From Saprospiraceae bacterium (GTDB lineage: Bacteria; Bacteroidota; Bacteroidia; Chitinophagales; Saprospiraceae): a stretch of 64,000 bases of DNA. The stretch spans positions 620,001-684,000 of the forward strand of contig JADJNW010000004.1 in NCBI GenBank assembly GCA_016714085.1. The letters are read 5' to 3'. Shown here in pieces: positions 26,395-36,576 of the stretch. The notes beneath the pieces were generated by a model. The model was not told the origin of the DNA. It saw nothing but the letters and a program-made list of their open reading frames with translations, and searched no databases. The position numbers and the translations under genes are program-made. Each line of letters begins with the position of its first letter. The first letter of the stretch is position 1.

Positions 26395-27537
26395 TTAATT
26401 TCGGCCTATCATTATTGAAGCAATTCGATTTGGTAAATCAGCCACTATTTCACTCCGATTTTCACCTTTCCCCCAAGTATTAGAAGCAATGGCAATAACC
26501 AATTCGTCATCGGGATATACCTGAATGGCTGCTTGTGCTCCATAAATCGAGCCGCTAATGTAAATGCGCCGTTTCCCTTCAATACCAGGATAAGAATACC
26601 ATCCAAAACTAAAATAAGTAGGATCACCTGTTGACGTAATAGCTGCGGGTGATTGGTATAGAAGATCAAGTGAGGAAGCCTTCAATAATCCTGGTGTAAT
26701 GAATTGCCTGCCATATTGCGCTAATTCCTCAGTAGTAGCAAGCATATTACCGCCGCCAAAATTGTAACTCAAATCCCAGGCCGGCATGCGAAATAAAGTA
26801 TCACTTAATTGTGAAGTTTGAGGATGAAAAAAACTATAATTACGCGCGCGATGCGGTACGATAAAACGAGTATCATAACATCTTGTCCTTGTTAACTTTG
26901 TTGGCTTTAAAAGCAATTGCTCGACTAATGTTAAATAAGGCGTATCAGAAGCAGCTTCCATCAAAGCCGCCAGCAGATTATAGCTGTAGCTTGAATATAA
27001 ATAACGACTCCCGGGATTGGCTTCTAAAGTATCATTTTGAAAAATTGTAATTACACTTGACGGACTATCATAATGAATAGAGAGGAAATCAGGAGTGCGC
27101 TCGCCTTCTTTATAATGGCGGATTCCGCCTAAATGGTGCGCTAATAATCGAGGCGTGATTGGCAGCGCTGATTGTTGAGGGAAATTTGGTAAATATTTTT
27201 GAATAGGGGCATCCAAATCAATACGCCCTTGTTCATAAAGCTTTAATAAAGTAATGCCTGTGAAAGCCTTTGTTACACTGGCGATTTGAAATAAAGTTTT
27301 ATCAGGCATTACAGGTATTTGATGTTCGGCATCTGCCCAACCAAAACCTTCACTAAAAACTACCTTACCTTTATGTAATATAGTTGCTGAAATTCCAACC
27401 AATTGGTGTCGTTCTTTTACATCGATAATTGCTTGGCGAATCGCTTCTTGCTTGGGTTGTATTGCTTTGGGTTCATCTTTGCCAGCACAAGCTAAAATAA
27501 TACAAAGCAGAAAAGAAAACCATTGGGAATTTTTCAT
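26395..27537 (-). CDS. Beta-lactamase-family serine hydrolase, lipoprotein
   Basis: A 380-residue class C beta-lactamase/esterase-fold protein. The lipobox LACAG puts the lipidated residue at Cys17. The catalytic SxxK motif is Ser87-Val-Thr-Lys90, the second motif Tyr181 is in YLYSSYSYNLL (as in LACTB-like enzymes), and a third-motif candidate is ISGSIYG. Family members are mostly D-aminopeptidases or peptidoglycan-linked hydrolases rather than true antibiotic-degrading enzymes. It follows the amidohydrolase gene by 21 bp and is likely co-transcribed with it. Confidence 0.88.
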   Translation of the reverse strand: MKNSQWFSFLLCIILACAGKDEPKAIQPKQEAIRQAIIDVKERHQLVGISATILHKGKVVFSEGFGWADAEHQIPVMPDKTLFQIASVTKAFTGITLLKLYEQGRIDLDAPIQKYLPNFPQQSALPITPRLLAHHLGGIRHYKEGERTPDFLSIHYDSPSSVITIFQNDTLEANPGSRYLYSSYSYNLLAALMEAASDTPYLTLVEQLLLKPTKLTRTRCYDTRFIVPHRARNYSFFHPQTSQLSDTLFRMPAWDLSYNFGGGNMLATTEELAQYGRQFITPGLLKASSLDLLYQSPAAITSTGDPTYFSFGWYSYPGIEGKRRIYISGSIYGAQAAIQVYPDDELVIAIASNTWGKGENRSEIVADLPNRIASIMIGRN

Positions 27538-27558
27538 TAGTTATAATTTTTGTCAATT

Positions 27559-28827
27559 CTATTCATTTTTCATTACTAATCCTTGTTTGATACGTAATGA
27601 AATTCTTTTTACATTCTGAAAATCCGCTGAAGGATTCCCTTCCAGCGCAAGCAGACTACCTTCGTACCCCGGCTTCAAAGTGGCAATTTTTCGCTTTGGG
27701 AAAATGGCTTTTGGTGTATTTTCGCACCAAAGCTTGAGTAATTCCAGATTTGAAAATACTTGAAGATAATGTAAATAATTTACCTCCGATTCTGTAAAAC
27801 CACGATACATATCGCAACCTATCGCCAAAGTGACGCCTGCGTTTTTTAATAATTTCAGATTGGTTTTATGTAAATTAATAATGCTCCTATTAATAGAATC
27901 AGCATAGTCATTTCGATTGGGAACTCCCCTTTCAAGCGTTGTCACTATTGTAATGTCCTTCCTGGCAGCCATGACAGCATCTTTCTCTTGAATCAAATAA
28001 CGAGACAAAGGAATTCCATTTTGAGGTCGAAATCCAGGCATATGGTTGATTTCGTCAACGCCCGCCAGTACCGCGTAATGAAAGTCCATCCCCGTTTCAA
28101 TATGACAGGAAACCCGTAGGCCCGACGTATGCGCTTTTTTTACAATCACTTTAAGCAATTCAGGATTCAACCCTTTCCAGCCGTTATAGGTCGTATCCGC
28201 TTTTCTTTGTTCAAATTCCTCTGAATACAAAAGGTAGGTTTTTACAAAATCGGGTTTTGTAGCAAGAAATTTATCCCATTTTGCATCGAGTTCTGCTTCC
28301 GATTCAATGGTATTATAAAATGCGCCCTCTCCATCGGCAATAGTGAAATTAGGGTTGAGGCGGATATTGCGTTGCATCATAGCCCAAGGATGCCCGCCGA
28401 AAATAGTAAACCCGCCCGTAGCAAATATTACATCCAAGCTTTCAGGAGTATTAATTTTAGAGGCAATTCCATCTCTCAAGCGAGGCAAAATATTTGGGTT
28501 TTTTAAATAAAATACACCTAAACGCAGGTATTGCTGAATCACCACATCCTCACCCAAAATGCTGCCTTGTTCTATATTATGATTATGGGCTTCGCCAAAA
28601 GGTGGGATTACATATTTTTCAGCTAAATCAATGAGTGTATCCGGCTTTTCTGTTGCTTTTGATGAAAACTTCCCATCAAGAATGTAAGTCGTTGCCCTCT
28701 TTGTAAAACCTTTACCGTCAAACCAATATCCATTTTGTAATTCAATAATTTGATATGGCGCATTTTGACAAAAAACGATGATACACTTTAATAAAATGAT
28801 AGTAATAGTGATGATTATAGCCTTCAT
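27559..28827 (-). CDS. Secreted amidohydrolase-family protein
   Basis: A 422-residue protein with an N-terminal hydrophobic signal (residues 1-20). The first metal site HNHN (His81, His83) sits after VIPPFGEA. Later ligands are probably KTYLLYSEEF (Lys), RVSCHIETGMDF (His) and the terminal AIGCDMYRG (Asp). The C-terminal ENTPKAIFPKRKIATLKPGYEGSLLALEGNP has the usual amidohydrolase composite-domain ending. The substrate is unknown. The AraC regulator 101 bp upstream and the serine hydrolase 21 bp downstream lie on the same strand, so the three may form one regulon for breakdown of an amide or peptide compound. Confidence 0.82.
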   Translation of the reverse strand: MKAIIITITIILLKCIIVFCQNAPYQIIELQNGYWFDGKGFTKRATTYILDGKFSSKATEKPDTLIDLAEKYVIPPFGEAHNHNIEQGSILGEDVVIQQYLRLGVFYLKNPNILPRLRDGIASKINTPESLDVIFATGGFTIFGGHPWAMMQRNIRLNPNFTIADGEGAFYNTIESEAELDAKWDKFLATKPDFVKTYLLYSEEFEQRKADTTYNGWKGLNPELLKVIVKKAHTSGLRVSCHIETGMDFHYAVLAGVDEINHMPGFRPQNGIPLSRYLIQEKDAVMAARKDITIVTTLERGVPNRNDYADSINRSIINLHKTNLKLLKNAGVTLAIGCDMYRGFTESEVNYLHYLQVFSNLELLKLWCENTPKAIFPKRKIATLKPGYEGSLLALEGNPSADFQNVKRISLRIKQGLVMKNE

Positions 28828-28928
28828 TGCTCTTGTTTGAATTTTGATAGAAAATGAGCAACAAAAGAAGCCAGCTATTCAAATAATATCTATCAGATTT
28901 ATAAATCAGGTATCGTTTTTGAGTAATT

Positions 28929-29957
28929 TTATTGTTTTCGGAATTGAGAAGGCGTTAAACCAGTAGTCTTTTTAAAAGCGCTGTTAAAAGCAGAAATACT
29001 GTTGAAACCACAATCATAAGCAATCGCCAAAATTTTATCATCAGAATTACAGAGGCGCAATTGAGCCTCTTTTATGCGATAGGAATTGATTAATTCTGAA
29101 AAATTTACACCAAACTCTTGATTAATAATCTGTGAAAGCTGGTAGAGTGGTATGTTGAGGTGATTTGCGAGATGGGGTAATTTAAGATTTGCATCTTGAT
29201 ATAATTTTTCAGCTTGTAGAGCTTGCTCTATCAAATTACTATAATGTTTTATATCTGCTTTTGAAAGCGAGGAGTTGCTATATTTATTGACATTTGGCTG
29301 GGAATGCGAGCGTGATTTTGCATTTTGCAAAGCTATAAAGCCAATCACACTTACGAAACCTGCATATAAAAAAGCCCCCTGAAAATATACTTGCCAGCCG
29401 AAGCCATTCAGCAAATACAGCCATTCAACCAATAAAATAGTAAGTAGTAAAATCCCCAACCATTTTGATTCAGAATATAATTCATTAATAACAGCTTGAT
29501 AATTATTATACCATAATTTAAAAGCAAGTCCGGTATATAATATTTCAATTATAATGATACTGCGATACGTCCAAATCCACCATTGATAATCAATAAGTGG
29601 TAATATTAAACAAGTGGAATATAAAAATATTGCAATGCCAAAATGCCACCAATAGGAAGGCTTCCAGTGGAATTTCGAATCTAAAAAAGCTTTAATAAGA
29701 AAATAAGAAAGTGGCCCCAGGGCAACAAAAGCAATGAAACCAATGCCATACAAATGATGCTCATAATTCAAATAATATCGGACGAAGGATTTGCTCAGGC
29801 GGACTGTTACTGCCAGAAGTAAAAAAGCAAGTAATTTATTTTTAATGCTTTGTTTTTGCAAAAAAAAGTAAATCGCAAAAAACAGGCTTTGCAAAATACC
29901 GAAGCCAGTAACTGCTGTTAGTATTTCTCGATACATAATCGGGTTGATTTCTGGCAC
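28929..29957 (-). CDS. AraC-family regulator with seven-helix membrane sensor
   Basis: A 342-residue protein. The first 220 residues contain about seven hydrophobic helices (for example LQSLFFAIYFFLQ and FIAFVALGPLSYFLIKAFL). The C-terminal 100 residues are an HTH_18 AraC domain: PLYQLSQIINQEFGVNFSELINSYRIKEAQ and ILAIAYDCGFNSISAFNSAFKKTTGLTPSQFRK. This membrane-bound AraC layout is common in Bacteroidota. An alternative start is the ATG at 29936. It probably controls the downstream amidohydrolase and serine hydrolase genes. Confidence 0.9.
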   Translation of the reverse strand: MPEINPIMYREILTAVTGFGILQSLFFAIYFFLQKQSIKNKLLAFLLLAVTVRLSKSFVRYYLNYEHHLYGIGFIAFVALGPLSYFLIKAFLDSKFHWKPSYWWHFGIAIFLYSTCLILPLIDYQWWIWTYRSIIIIEILYTGLAFKLWYNNYQAVINELYSESKWLGILLLTILLVEWLYLLNGFGWQVYFQGAFLYAGFVSVIGFIALQNAKSRSHSQPNVNKYSNSSLSKADIKHYSNLIEQALQAEKLYQDANLKLPHLANHLNIPLYQLSQIINQEFGVNFSELINSYRIKEAQLRLCNSDDKILAIAYDCGFNSISAFNSAFKKTTGLTPSQFRKQ

Positions 29958-29988
29958 TAATTTACAAAAGAAATAGAAAAAGCATACA

Positions 29989-31212
29989 TCATCGCATCAC
30001 CGTCACGCTCCCCGCTGCTACTTTTTCTTCTCCTTCGCATATATATCGGACTCGATATAAAAATACCCCGGAATTCGTATCTGTATCTTTGAATGCACCA
30101 TTCCAATGTGCGAAAGGGTCGGTTGTAAAAAATACACGGCCACCCCAACGATCAAAGATTTCAAAAGAAATCAGTTCGCGGAGCGCAAAAGGATTGCTAA
30201 TGCCGTAGGTATCGTTGAGTCCATCACCGTTGGGTGTAAATGCTTTTGGCAAAAAGACAGTGCCGCAATCCAGATTATCAGGATCAACCACATTGATGCG
30301 GATGGTATCGGTGGCAACGCAGGAAGCAATATTATCAGAAAGTCGAAGCGTATAGAGTTGAATACCAGGCTTATCGGGCGTAATTATTGGATTTGGATTG
30401 CTTGGGAAGTCCACACCAGCCGAAGGCGACCAGCTAAAGCCAGAGGCGCAGGTATTGGAAAGATTGATCTGAACCGAACCGCCAAGATAAATCAAGGTAT
30501 CCCGATTAAGGATCATATCTGGTGCAGTGTACAAGCCGCGCGCTTCCAACTCATCCAAGGCACGGAAATATACGCGAAATTCATCGATAAGCCCCGAAAA
30601 ACGAGACTCATTCGCACCAATACAATCGCTTCCGCCCACAAATAATGGCCCATCGTTCAGAATATTGATACGGCTATTGGAAAACAATTCCTGACGAAGT
30701 TGCCCGTTGATGTACAAACGTACGCGCGTACTTTGGCGCACAATGGTGACATGATGCCAACATAAATTTGGGTCTAATTTTTCTACAAAAGAGACACTTT
30801 TGCTGGCGTTTTCACTCAATAGCACATTCAAAGTGCGGGAACTCGGCACATAACGTACATAAAATGAATTATCTGCACCACAGTCAGAGCGACGTTTGGA
30901 AACCAGGTATTGCGATCCGCCAATTCCAATAGATTTAAAATAAAAGCTAAGTGTAAAATCTTCGGTATCAAATTCTTGGGTGACCGGCCCGAGAAATGCC
31001 ACCTGATCGTTCGCGCCGTTCAATTGCAATGCGCCGCCCAAAATACCACAGCCATAACTGGGATTGCCTTCGGGAATGCCCGCATTGGCAGTGTTGCCGG
31101 TGGCATCGGCTACGCCCGAATTGAAAGGGTAATATGCGACCAAGCCTACGCTGGTTTGTGCAGATAAAAAGCTGAAAATGAGCGAAAAAAGAAAAATAAA
31201 TCGGTATTTCAT
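29989..31212 (-). CDS. LamG-domain surface protein with gliding-motility C-terminal domain
   Basis: From the ATG at 31212 (MKYRFIFLFSLIFSFLSAQ) it is a 407-residue exported protein. Residues about 20-225 form a LamG/concanavalin-like domain (VAYYPFNSGVADATGN, DFTLSFYFKS, WHHVTIVRQSTRVRLYING, GLIDEFRVYFRAL). A PKD-like spacer follows, then the gliding-motility C-terminal domain (FLPKAFTPNGDGLNDTYGI, FEIFDRWGGRVFFT, GVFLYRVRY) that marks type IX cargo. It probably binds a surface carbohydrate or matrix. The C-terminal domain is of the same class as in the giant adhesin at 21700. Confidence 0.92.
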   Translation of the reverse strand: MKYRFIFLFSLIFSFLSAQTSVGLVAYYPFNSGVADATGNTANAGIPEGNPSYGCGILGGALQLNGANDQVAFLGPVTQEFDTEDFTLSFYFKSIGIGGSQYLVSKRRSDCGADNSFYVRYVPSSRTLNVLLSENASKSVSFVEKLDPNLCWHHVTIVRQSTRVRLYINGQLRQELFSNSRINILNDGPLFVGGSDCIGANESRFSGLIDEFRVYFRALDELEARGLYTAPDMILNRDTLIYLGGSVQINLSNTCASGFSWSPSAGVDFPSNPNPIITPDKPGIQLYTLRLSDNIASCVATDTIRINVVDPDNLDCGTVFLPKAFTPNGDGLNDTYGISNPFALRELISFEIFDRWGGRVFFTTDPFAHWNGAFKDTDTNSGVFLYRVRYICEGEEKVAAGSVTVMR

Positions 31213-31316
31213 GGGAAATTTTAAATGATTGACCATTGATAATCCACCCTTGATGATTCCTAAAGGGCAATTAATTTTACCGTAAGATTAAACGAAGAGA
31301 GCGAGGCAATATTTTT

Positions 31317-31634
31317 TCAACCGAAAAGATTAGAAAGATCGCCCATGCCCGGAGGCATCATTTTTTTGAGCATATTCTGGGCTTCAGCAGCTTCCTTTTC
31401 CGCAGCCAGTTCTAGCGCCCGATTAATGGCTACCAACAACAAATCTTCCACTTGTTCTGTGTCTTCCCAGTCGAGTTTACCTTTGTCAATAGCGATATTC
31501 ATAATTTGCCGATTGGCATTAGCCACCACTTTTACAGCGCCATCTCCGGCCTCCGCCTCCACGGTAATGCTTGCCAATTGCTGTCGCATTTCCTTTTGCT
31601 GCTCTTCAATATTTCCAAACATATCTGCTAACAT
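31317..31634 (-). CDS. YbaB/EbfC-family nucleoid-associated protein
   Basis: A protein of about 105 residues from the ATG at 31634 (MLADMFGNIEEQQ), the usual YbaB length; the reading from 31694 adds an unsupported 20 residues. Typical features are the N-terminal coiled helix (EEQQKEMRQQLA), the central beta part with VEAEAGDGAVKVVANANRQIMNI, and a Met-rich tail (MLKKMMPPGMGDL). The dimer binds DNA. The DUF6089 gene lies downstream on the same strand order, after 78 bp. Confidence 0.9.
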   Translation of the reverse strand: MLADMFGNIEEQQKEMRQQLASITVEAEAGDGAVKVVANANRQIMNIAIDKGKLDWEDTEQVEDLLLVAINRALELAAEKEAAEAQNMLKKMMPPGMGDLSNLFG

Positions 31635-31712
31635 GATCGATTGTTTTTTGGACTCAAAACTACTTTCTTTTGAGGAGAATTTCTCCATTTCCAAATTTCT
31701 CTATTTCAATTT

Positions 31713-32405
31713 TTATCGACCAAATTTACCGCCAACCAACTCTTCCAAGACATAAAAAAGACTAATGCCAGTAAAAAAATACCAATCATTGGTTTTTGGG
31801 TTGCCATTTTTACTCACACCGTCGAGATAATCTGAAAAAATAGCACGCGAGCCAAACTCGGCAGTCACCACAAAATCCTCGGTAATATCGAGCCGCAAAC
31901 CTGCACTAATTGGCACTACCAAAAAAGTAGAAGTGGCATCGGGTTCGGGTATTTTATTGCGATCATCCGAAGGTACAATCAAATCCATATTCGCCAGCGC
32001 CACGCCTAGTCCTACGGAAATAAAGGGGCTATACTGACGAGCATACAAGCCGGTATTGTTGTAGCGCGTTGTACCAAAAAAATTCCATTCGGAGTGCACT
32101 GCCAGTTCCAGAATACTGCCACTGACGCTCCAGTCGCGTTCTCCTTCAATAAACCCTATGCGGTTACGATCTTGACCAGAATATTTTCCCCAGGTGGCTG
32201 TGCCGCGAATGCCAAAATTGGAATTAAATAAATAACGATAAGCCCCACCAATGGCAGGCTTGGTCTCATTAGCAGCTATCGGCGATGGCGCCAAATCTCC
32301 CTGATACTGCGAAACGCCTACAAAAGCGCCAACTTCTTTACTCCTTTGAGCGGTAAGGAGCAAGGGAAAAATAAGCAAAAAAGTAGTTAGTTTGAGCGTG
32401 TTCAT
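31713..32405 (-). CDS. DUF6089-family outer-membrane beta-barrel protein
   Basis: A 230-residue exported protein with a signal peptide (MNTLKLTTFLLIFPLLLTAQ). The text EVGAFVGVSQYQGDLAP and the alternating hydrophobic strands that end in an aromatic C-terminus indicate a small outer-membrane beta barrel of the DUF6089 type. The function of the family is unknown; it is conserved in Bacteroidota. It is divergent from tatC. Confidence 0.85.
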   Translation of the reverse strand: MNTLKLTTFLLIFPLLLTAQRSKEVGAFVGVSQYQGDLAPSPIAANETKPAIGGAYRYLFNSNFGIRGTATWGKYSGQDRNRIGFIEGERDWSVSGSILELAVHSEWNFFGTTRYNNTGLYARQYSPFISVGLGVALANMDLIVPSDDRNKIPEPDATSTFLVVPISAGLRLDITEDFVVTAEFGSRAIFSDYLDGVSKNGNPKTNDWYFFTGISLFYVLEELVGGKFGR

Positions 32406-32596
32406 TTTGTTTGAGTTTTGTGTTTTTGGGAATAAAAGTGAGAAAAGTTACTCCGAATAATTTAATTTGGCAAGTTGCCTCTATTTTTTTAAATCTACAT
32501 TGCAAAAGCGCGACATTTTCGACGAGATACAAATACGCTGCAACAAAATGTCAAATAGAAAGTTTTCATTCAAATGTGCCTTCAAGCCATTTTTTT

Positions 32597-32604
32597 TACT
32601 TTTG
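32597..32604 (+). promoter_or_regulatory. Probable tatC promoter, -7 box
   Basis: TACTTTTG matches TAnnTTTG about 60 bp before the tatC start. No clear -33 element is seen. Confidence 0.4.
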
Positions 32605-32662
32605 CAAGGTTTGGTAAAAAATTGCCGACATTTTATAACAGATTATTATAAATTTGAATATC

Positions 32663-33523
32663 ATGCCATTGGATCAAGCAGATGTTGACAATATGGACTC
32701 GAATGGAAGTGGTAAGGAAATGTCCTTTCTCGATCATTTGGAGGAATTGCGCTGGCATATCATTCGCGGCTTGCTCGCTATTGTGATCGGAGGGATTGTA
32801 TTGTTTATTTTTCAGGATTTTCTGTTTAATACTGTGATTTTTGGCCCTACCAAGCCGACGTTTATTTCGTATCGCCTATTTTGCCAATGGTCGCAACCTT
32901 AGGACTTGGTGAAGCTATGTGCATAAAACCTCCTGAGTTTATCATCCAATCAGTGGGTGTAGGTGAACCATTTATTACTGCAATCAAAATATCTATGATT
33001 GGCGGCTTTGTGGTCGGGTTTCCTTTTATATTCTGGGAAATATGGAAATTTATTCGCCCAGGCTTATACCAAAAAGAGCGCAGCGCAACCAATGGTGCGG
33101 TATTTATATGTTCGGTCTTGTTTTTTAATAGGGATTTAGTTTGGTTATTTTATCGTTTCCCCTTTTGGTATTCGCTTTCTAATCGGCTATTCGATTCCGG
33201 GTGTAACGAACAATCCTACACTTTCCTCCATGATTAATTATATGATTATGTTTACTTTGCCCAGCGGTTTGATCTTTGAACTGCCGGTAGTGGTGTATGT
33301 TTTGTCAAGGATTGGGTTGGTAACACCTGCCGGTATGCGCAAGTATCGTCGGCACGCGATTGTGGCAACCTTGATTATTGCAGGGGTGCTGACGCCGCCG
33401 GACGCTGTCACGCAGTTTTTGGTTGGAATTCCATTATTAATTTTGTACGAAGTGAGTATTTTTATCTCGGCAAGGGTCGCTAAACAATTAGCAAAAAAGG
33501 AAAAAGAGGAGTCGCTGACGTAG
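32663..33523 (+). CDS. tatC: Sec-independent protein translocase TatC (frameshifted twice)
   Basis: The three open pieces (32663-32902, 32881-33237, 33230-33523) form a full TatC of about 286 residues. The N-terminus has the family motif MSFLDHLEELRWHIIRG; the middle gives LGLGEAM, PFITAIKISMIGGFVVGFP and FWEIWKFIRPGLYQKER; the end has GLIFELPVVVYVLSRIG and GVLTPPDAVTQFLVGIPL. The first break is one A missing near 32897 (SQ joins TLGLGE). The second, near 33123-33145, is a cluster of small indels (AAT, TTT and TTT runs) with net one extra base. TatC is the receptor of twin-arginine signal peptides. Several indels in one conserved gene point to sequencing error. Confidence 0.9.
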
Positions 33524-33571
33524 GGTTTGAATGATTGGATGAATGAATGATTGATTAGATGAATAAGTTTT

Positions 33572-33997
33572 ATGCAAAGAGTTTCCACAAATTTGACTTT
33601 ATTTTATAAACTATTTATTCCGGTTTTTTGGTTGTCTTTTGCCGGAGCGGCTACGATTGCTACCTTAGCACTTAGCAAGGACAGTATATTACGTATTATT
33701 ATACCCGCGATTTATTTATTTAGTATTATATTATTATACTTTACTTTATTTCGTTTGAAACGCGTAGAAATGAGCGATGAGACCGTTTATGTAACCGATT
33801 ATTTCCGGCATTTCCAATATCCATATAATAATATTGAAAAAATTACCCGCCAAAATTATTTAATATTACAAACCGCTACCATTCACTTACACACGCCCGG
33901 TTCTTTTGGTAAAAAAATGACCTTTGTGCCCAGCAAATCTTTATATAAAATTTTTTGGGAATCGCATCCTGAATTAAAAGCAATGCTTATAAAATAA
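33572..33997 (+). CDS. Small membrane protein with PH-like domain
   Basis: A 141-residue protein with two hydrophobic helices (VFWLSFAGAATIATLAL and IIIPAIYLFSIILLYFTLF). The C-terminal half reads like a bacterial PH-type strand set (RVEMSDETVYVTDYFRHFQYPYNNIEKI). I do not recognise a named family. It lies 48 bp downstream of tatC and shares its terminator, so it may be co-transcribed. Confidence 0.7.
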   Translation: MQRVSTNLTLFYKLFIPVFWLSFAGAATIATLALSKDSILRIIIPAIYLFSIILLYFTLFRLKRVEMSDETVYVTDYFRHFQYPYNNIEKITRQNYLILQTATIHLHTPGSFGKKMTFVPSKSLYKIFWESHPELKAMLIK

Positions 33998-34041
33998 AAA
34001 TGGAATGTGCTACTTGTTTTTAAAAGCGACACATTCCATTT
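33998..34041. terminator. Bidirectional terminator
   Basis: Perfect 12-bp arms AAATGGAATGTG (33998-34009) and CACATTCCATTT (34030-34041) between two convergent genes. Confidence 0.75.
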
Positions 34042-34060
34042 ACTCAATTTTATTATTTTA

Positions 34061-36493
34061 TTAATTTTCCGAATCACAGCCAATCGGCTGCCCGTCAGGC
34101 ATCGCTTGAATCGTTGGCAATTTATATTCGCCCGGATTATTTTTAAACATCCGAATCTGCTCTTTCAAATAAGCAATATGCGCCTGCTGTTCCGAGCTGG
34201 AACCCACTTCACTACTCATTTCAATTTTATTAATTTTTAATAATGCGGTGGCTCGCACTTGCTTCATTATATTATTATCACCCGCAATATTTAACAAATG
34301 ATGTAATAATAATTTTTCATTATTACGTGCAATTTCTTTTTCATATTCTGAATATTCACTTTTTACTTTTACCGCTTCCTGCAATTGATCAAAAATGCCA
34401 TCCAGCGACAAGCGTTTGCCGTCTCTCGCGTGCTGCTCTACTACCCGCGCCATGCGTTGCGGATGTAATAACATGGTCAAAGTATGATTCGCAGAACTCT
34501 CGGCTGCTGCTAATGGATCAAAAACATTACCAGTATAAACTTTAAATAACTCCCGATCTCGCTGATAACCAGGCGGTTGTGGCGGGATTAATTCTGTAAT
34601 ATTTCCCGGTAGGGCAAGGAAATTTGGATGTAAAGTTTCTGATAAAATACTTAATGCATCGCGCTGCATTTTGTCGTCCACCATTTCATTGGGTTTCGCG
34701 CCATCGCCGCGAACAGCATACGTGAAATTCGATCCGCCCACCACTTTTGATGCGGCTTCTACTTGATACCGATGCGATAAATACAGGGGCACTAGCACAT
34801 TTTCCAACGTCGCCATAGGCGCATTCACCGGAATATTTTTTTCGCTGAATTTGCTCAAGGCCATTTTACGATTATTCATCATGCGTCGCAATTCACTCAT
34901 CGGATCTTTTCCATTGTCCCACAGGTGGTTATAAGGATGTGCCGAAGATGCCGGGCGTCCGTCCTGGTCTGTGAGGTATGCCAAATTCATTTTAGAATAG
35001 GTCTCTGTAAGAATATCGCGTAAAGCTTTCGTTTCGTCCGTTCCTTTCTGAAAATCTTGATATCCGTATATAATAACGCGCTTGTCCCACTCACCAATGC
35101 CCACTGCGTAAGCTTTTGAAAAGTCGGCTTCGCCTTTATCATTAATCGTCACCAACGGGTGCGGATAATCCATCACCGAAGCGCGATCATTAATGCTTGC
35201 CGCAAAATTATGCTGGATGCCCAGGGTATGCCCCACTTCGTGCGCCGACAACTGCCGCAAACGCGCCAAAGCCATTTGCTCCAATCTTGGATCAGGTTTA
35301 TCGCCATTCGCATAAGCTTCTACCAATCCTTGCGCAATCAAAAAATCCTGCCGCACACGCAGCGAGCCTAATAAAACATGCCCTTTGATGATTTCGCCTG
35401 TGCGCGGATCGGTCACGGTGCTACCATAACTCCAGCCTCGCGTAGAGCGATGCACCCAGTTGATCATATTATAACGCACGTCCATAGGATCAGCATCTTC
35501 TGGCAATACTTTTACCTGGAAAGCATCTTTATAACCCGCCGCTTCAAATGCTTGATTCCACCAGGATGCGCCCTCGATCAAGGCTGAACGGATAGGCTCC
35601 GGCGTACCGCGATCCAGGTAATAAATAATGGGTTCTACCGCTTCGCTTATGCTGGCGTTTGGATTCTTTTTCTTGAGTCGATGGCGAGAAATAAAACGCT
35701 TTACCAAGGATTGATCAATCGGCGTGGCATAATCCGCATAGCTGATACCGAAATACCCGGCACGAGGATCGAACATCCTGGGTTGATAATCGCCATCCGG
35801 CAATTCTACTAAGGAATGATGTATTTGTACTGTCACTGCGTCCGCCGAAGGCGTCACCGACCGCACCAGCCCGCCACGTGGCTCGCCAGCAAAAGTAATC
35901 ATTGCTTCAAATTCCGAATTTTTTGGGAAATTTTTAGTGCGATCGAGTTGAATCGCAGAGCGCGATTCGTCCAATCTATAAGTCCCTTGATTATTGCTTG
36001 TCAAGCGACCAATCACGCCGTGTGCATCGCGCAACAGGAAAGGCGTGAAGTCAATCAAAACCTTGTTGCCGTCTTCGGCTTCCACTTTGAAACCCCAGAT
36101 AACCGATTTGGCGAATGCCTGTTCCACCGACTTGCGCTCGTCGGCATTATTACTGATAGCGCGGTACTCATAGTTTGGCTGCATCAGCATGACTTTTGGG
36201 CCATTGCGCGTGAATTTTACAATCCGATCTGAACCCAACTGATTCCTGTCCAGCCCAATATCATTGGAACCAAGCCCTTCGGTCAAGGAATTCACATATA
36301 AAAATTCCGTATTCCATTTATCCACTTCCAGCCAGATTTTCCCGGCTTTTTCATCCCAGTAGAATTTGAAATAACCATCAAGGGCCTTCATCCCCGCGGT
36401 CTTGTCGGCAATTGATTTAGGTTCGGAAGCGGTAGGCTGCGCCAGCAAAGCACTACCGACCAGCAGTAAGCATAGCGTAAAAAAATGTCGCAT
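34061..36493 (-). CDS. Zinc metalloprotease, DUF5117/DUF4953 type
   Basis: A protein of about 810 residues from the ATG at 36493 (MRHFFTLCLLLVGSALLAQ signal peptide). The zinc motif HEVGHTLGIQHN (HExxHxxGxxH, gluzincin/metzincin-like) is near residue 415, followed by SVMDYPHP. Flanking parts are the DUF5117 region (YFKFYWDEKAGKIWLEVDKW, GLDRNQLGSDR) and the DUF4953 part (YNMINWVHRSTRGWSYG, VTDPRTGEI). Such proteins are large secreted or periplasmic peptidases typical of Bacteroidota. It is monocistronic and divergent from the GH88/105 lipoprotein gene. Confidence 0.9.
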   Translation of the reverse strand: MRHFFTLCLLLVGSALLAQPTASEPKSIADKTAGMKALDGYFKFYWDEKAGKIWLEVDKWNTEFLYVNSLTEGLGSNDIGLDRNQLGSDRIVKFTRNGPKVMLMQPNYEYRAISNNADERKSVEQAFAKSVIWGFKVEAEDGNKVLIDFTPFLLRDAHGVIGRLTSNNQGTYRLDESRSAIQLDRTKNFPKNSEFEAMITFAGEPRGGLVRSVTPSADAVTVQIHHSLVELPDGDYQPRMFDPRAGYFGISYADYATPIDQSLVKRFISRHRLKKKNPNASISEAVEPIIYYLDRGTPEPIRSALIEGASWWNQAFEAAGYKDAFQVKVLPEDADPMDVRYNMINWVHRSTRGWSYGSTVTDPRTGEIIKGHVLLGSLRVRQDFLIAQGLVEAYANGDKPDPRLEQMALARLRQLSAHEVGHTLGIQHNFAASINDRASVMDYPHPLVTINDKGEADFSKAYAVGIGEWDKRVIIYGYQDFQKGTDETKALRDILTETYSKMNLAYLTDQDGRPASSAHPYNHLWDNGKDPMSELRRMMNNRKMALSKFSEKNIPVNAPMATLENVLVPLYLSHRYQVEAASKVVGGSNFTYAVRGDGAKPNEMVDDKMQRDALSILSETLHPNFLALPGNITELIPPQPPGYQRDRELFKVYTGNVFDPLAAAESSANHTLTMLLHPQRMARVVEQHARDGKRLSLDGIFDQLQEAVKVKSEYSEYEKEIARNNEKLLLHHLLNIAGDNNIMKQVRATALLKINKIEMSSEVGSSSEQQAHIAYLKEQIRMFKNNPGEYKLPTIQAMPDGQPIGCDSEN

Positions 36494-36576
36494 TGAATTG
36501 GTGTTTTTATTTTTGGACAAGATAGGGAATTTTATTTTTCCCTTTATTTGTATAATGTATATTCATTCGATCAGTT

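Noticed and set aside
26395..27537. Beta-lactamase conferring resistance
   Set aside because: The SxxK serine-hydrolase lipoprotein matches LACTB/esterase-like proteins, not a known AmpC.
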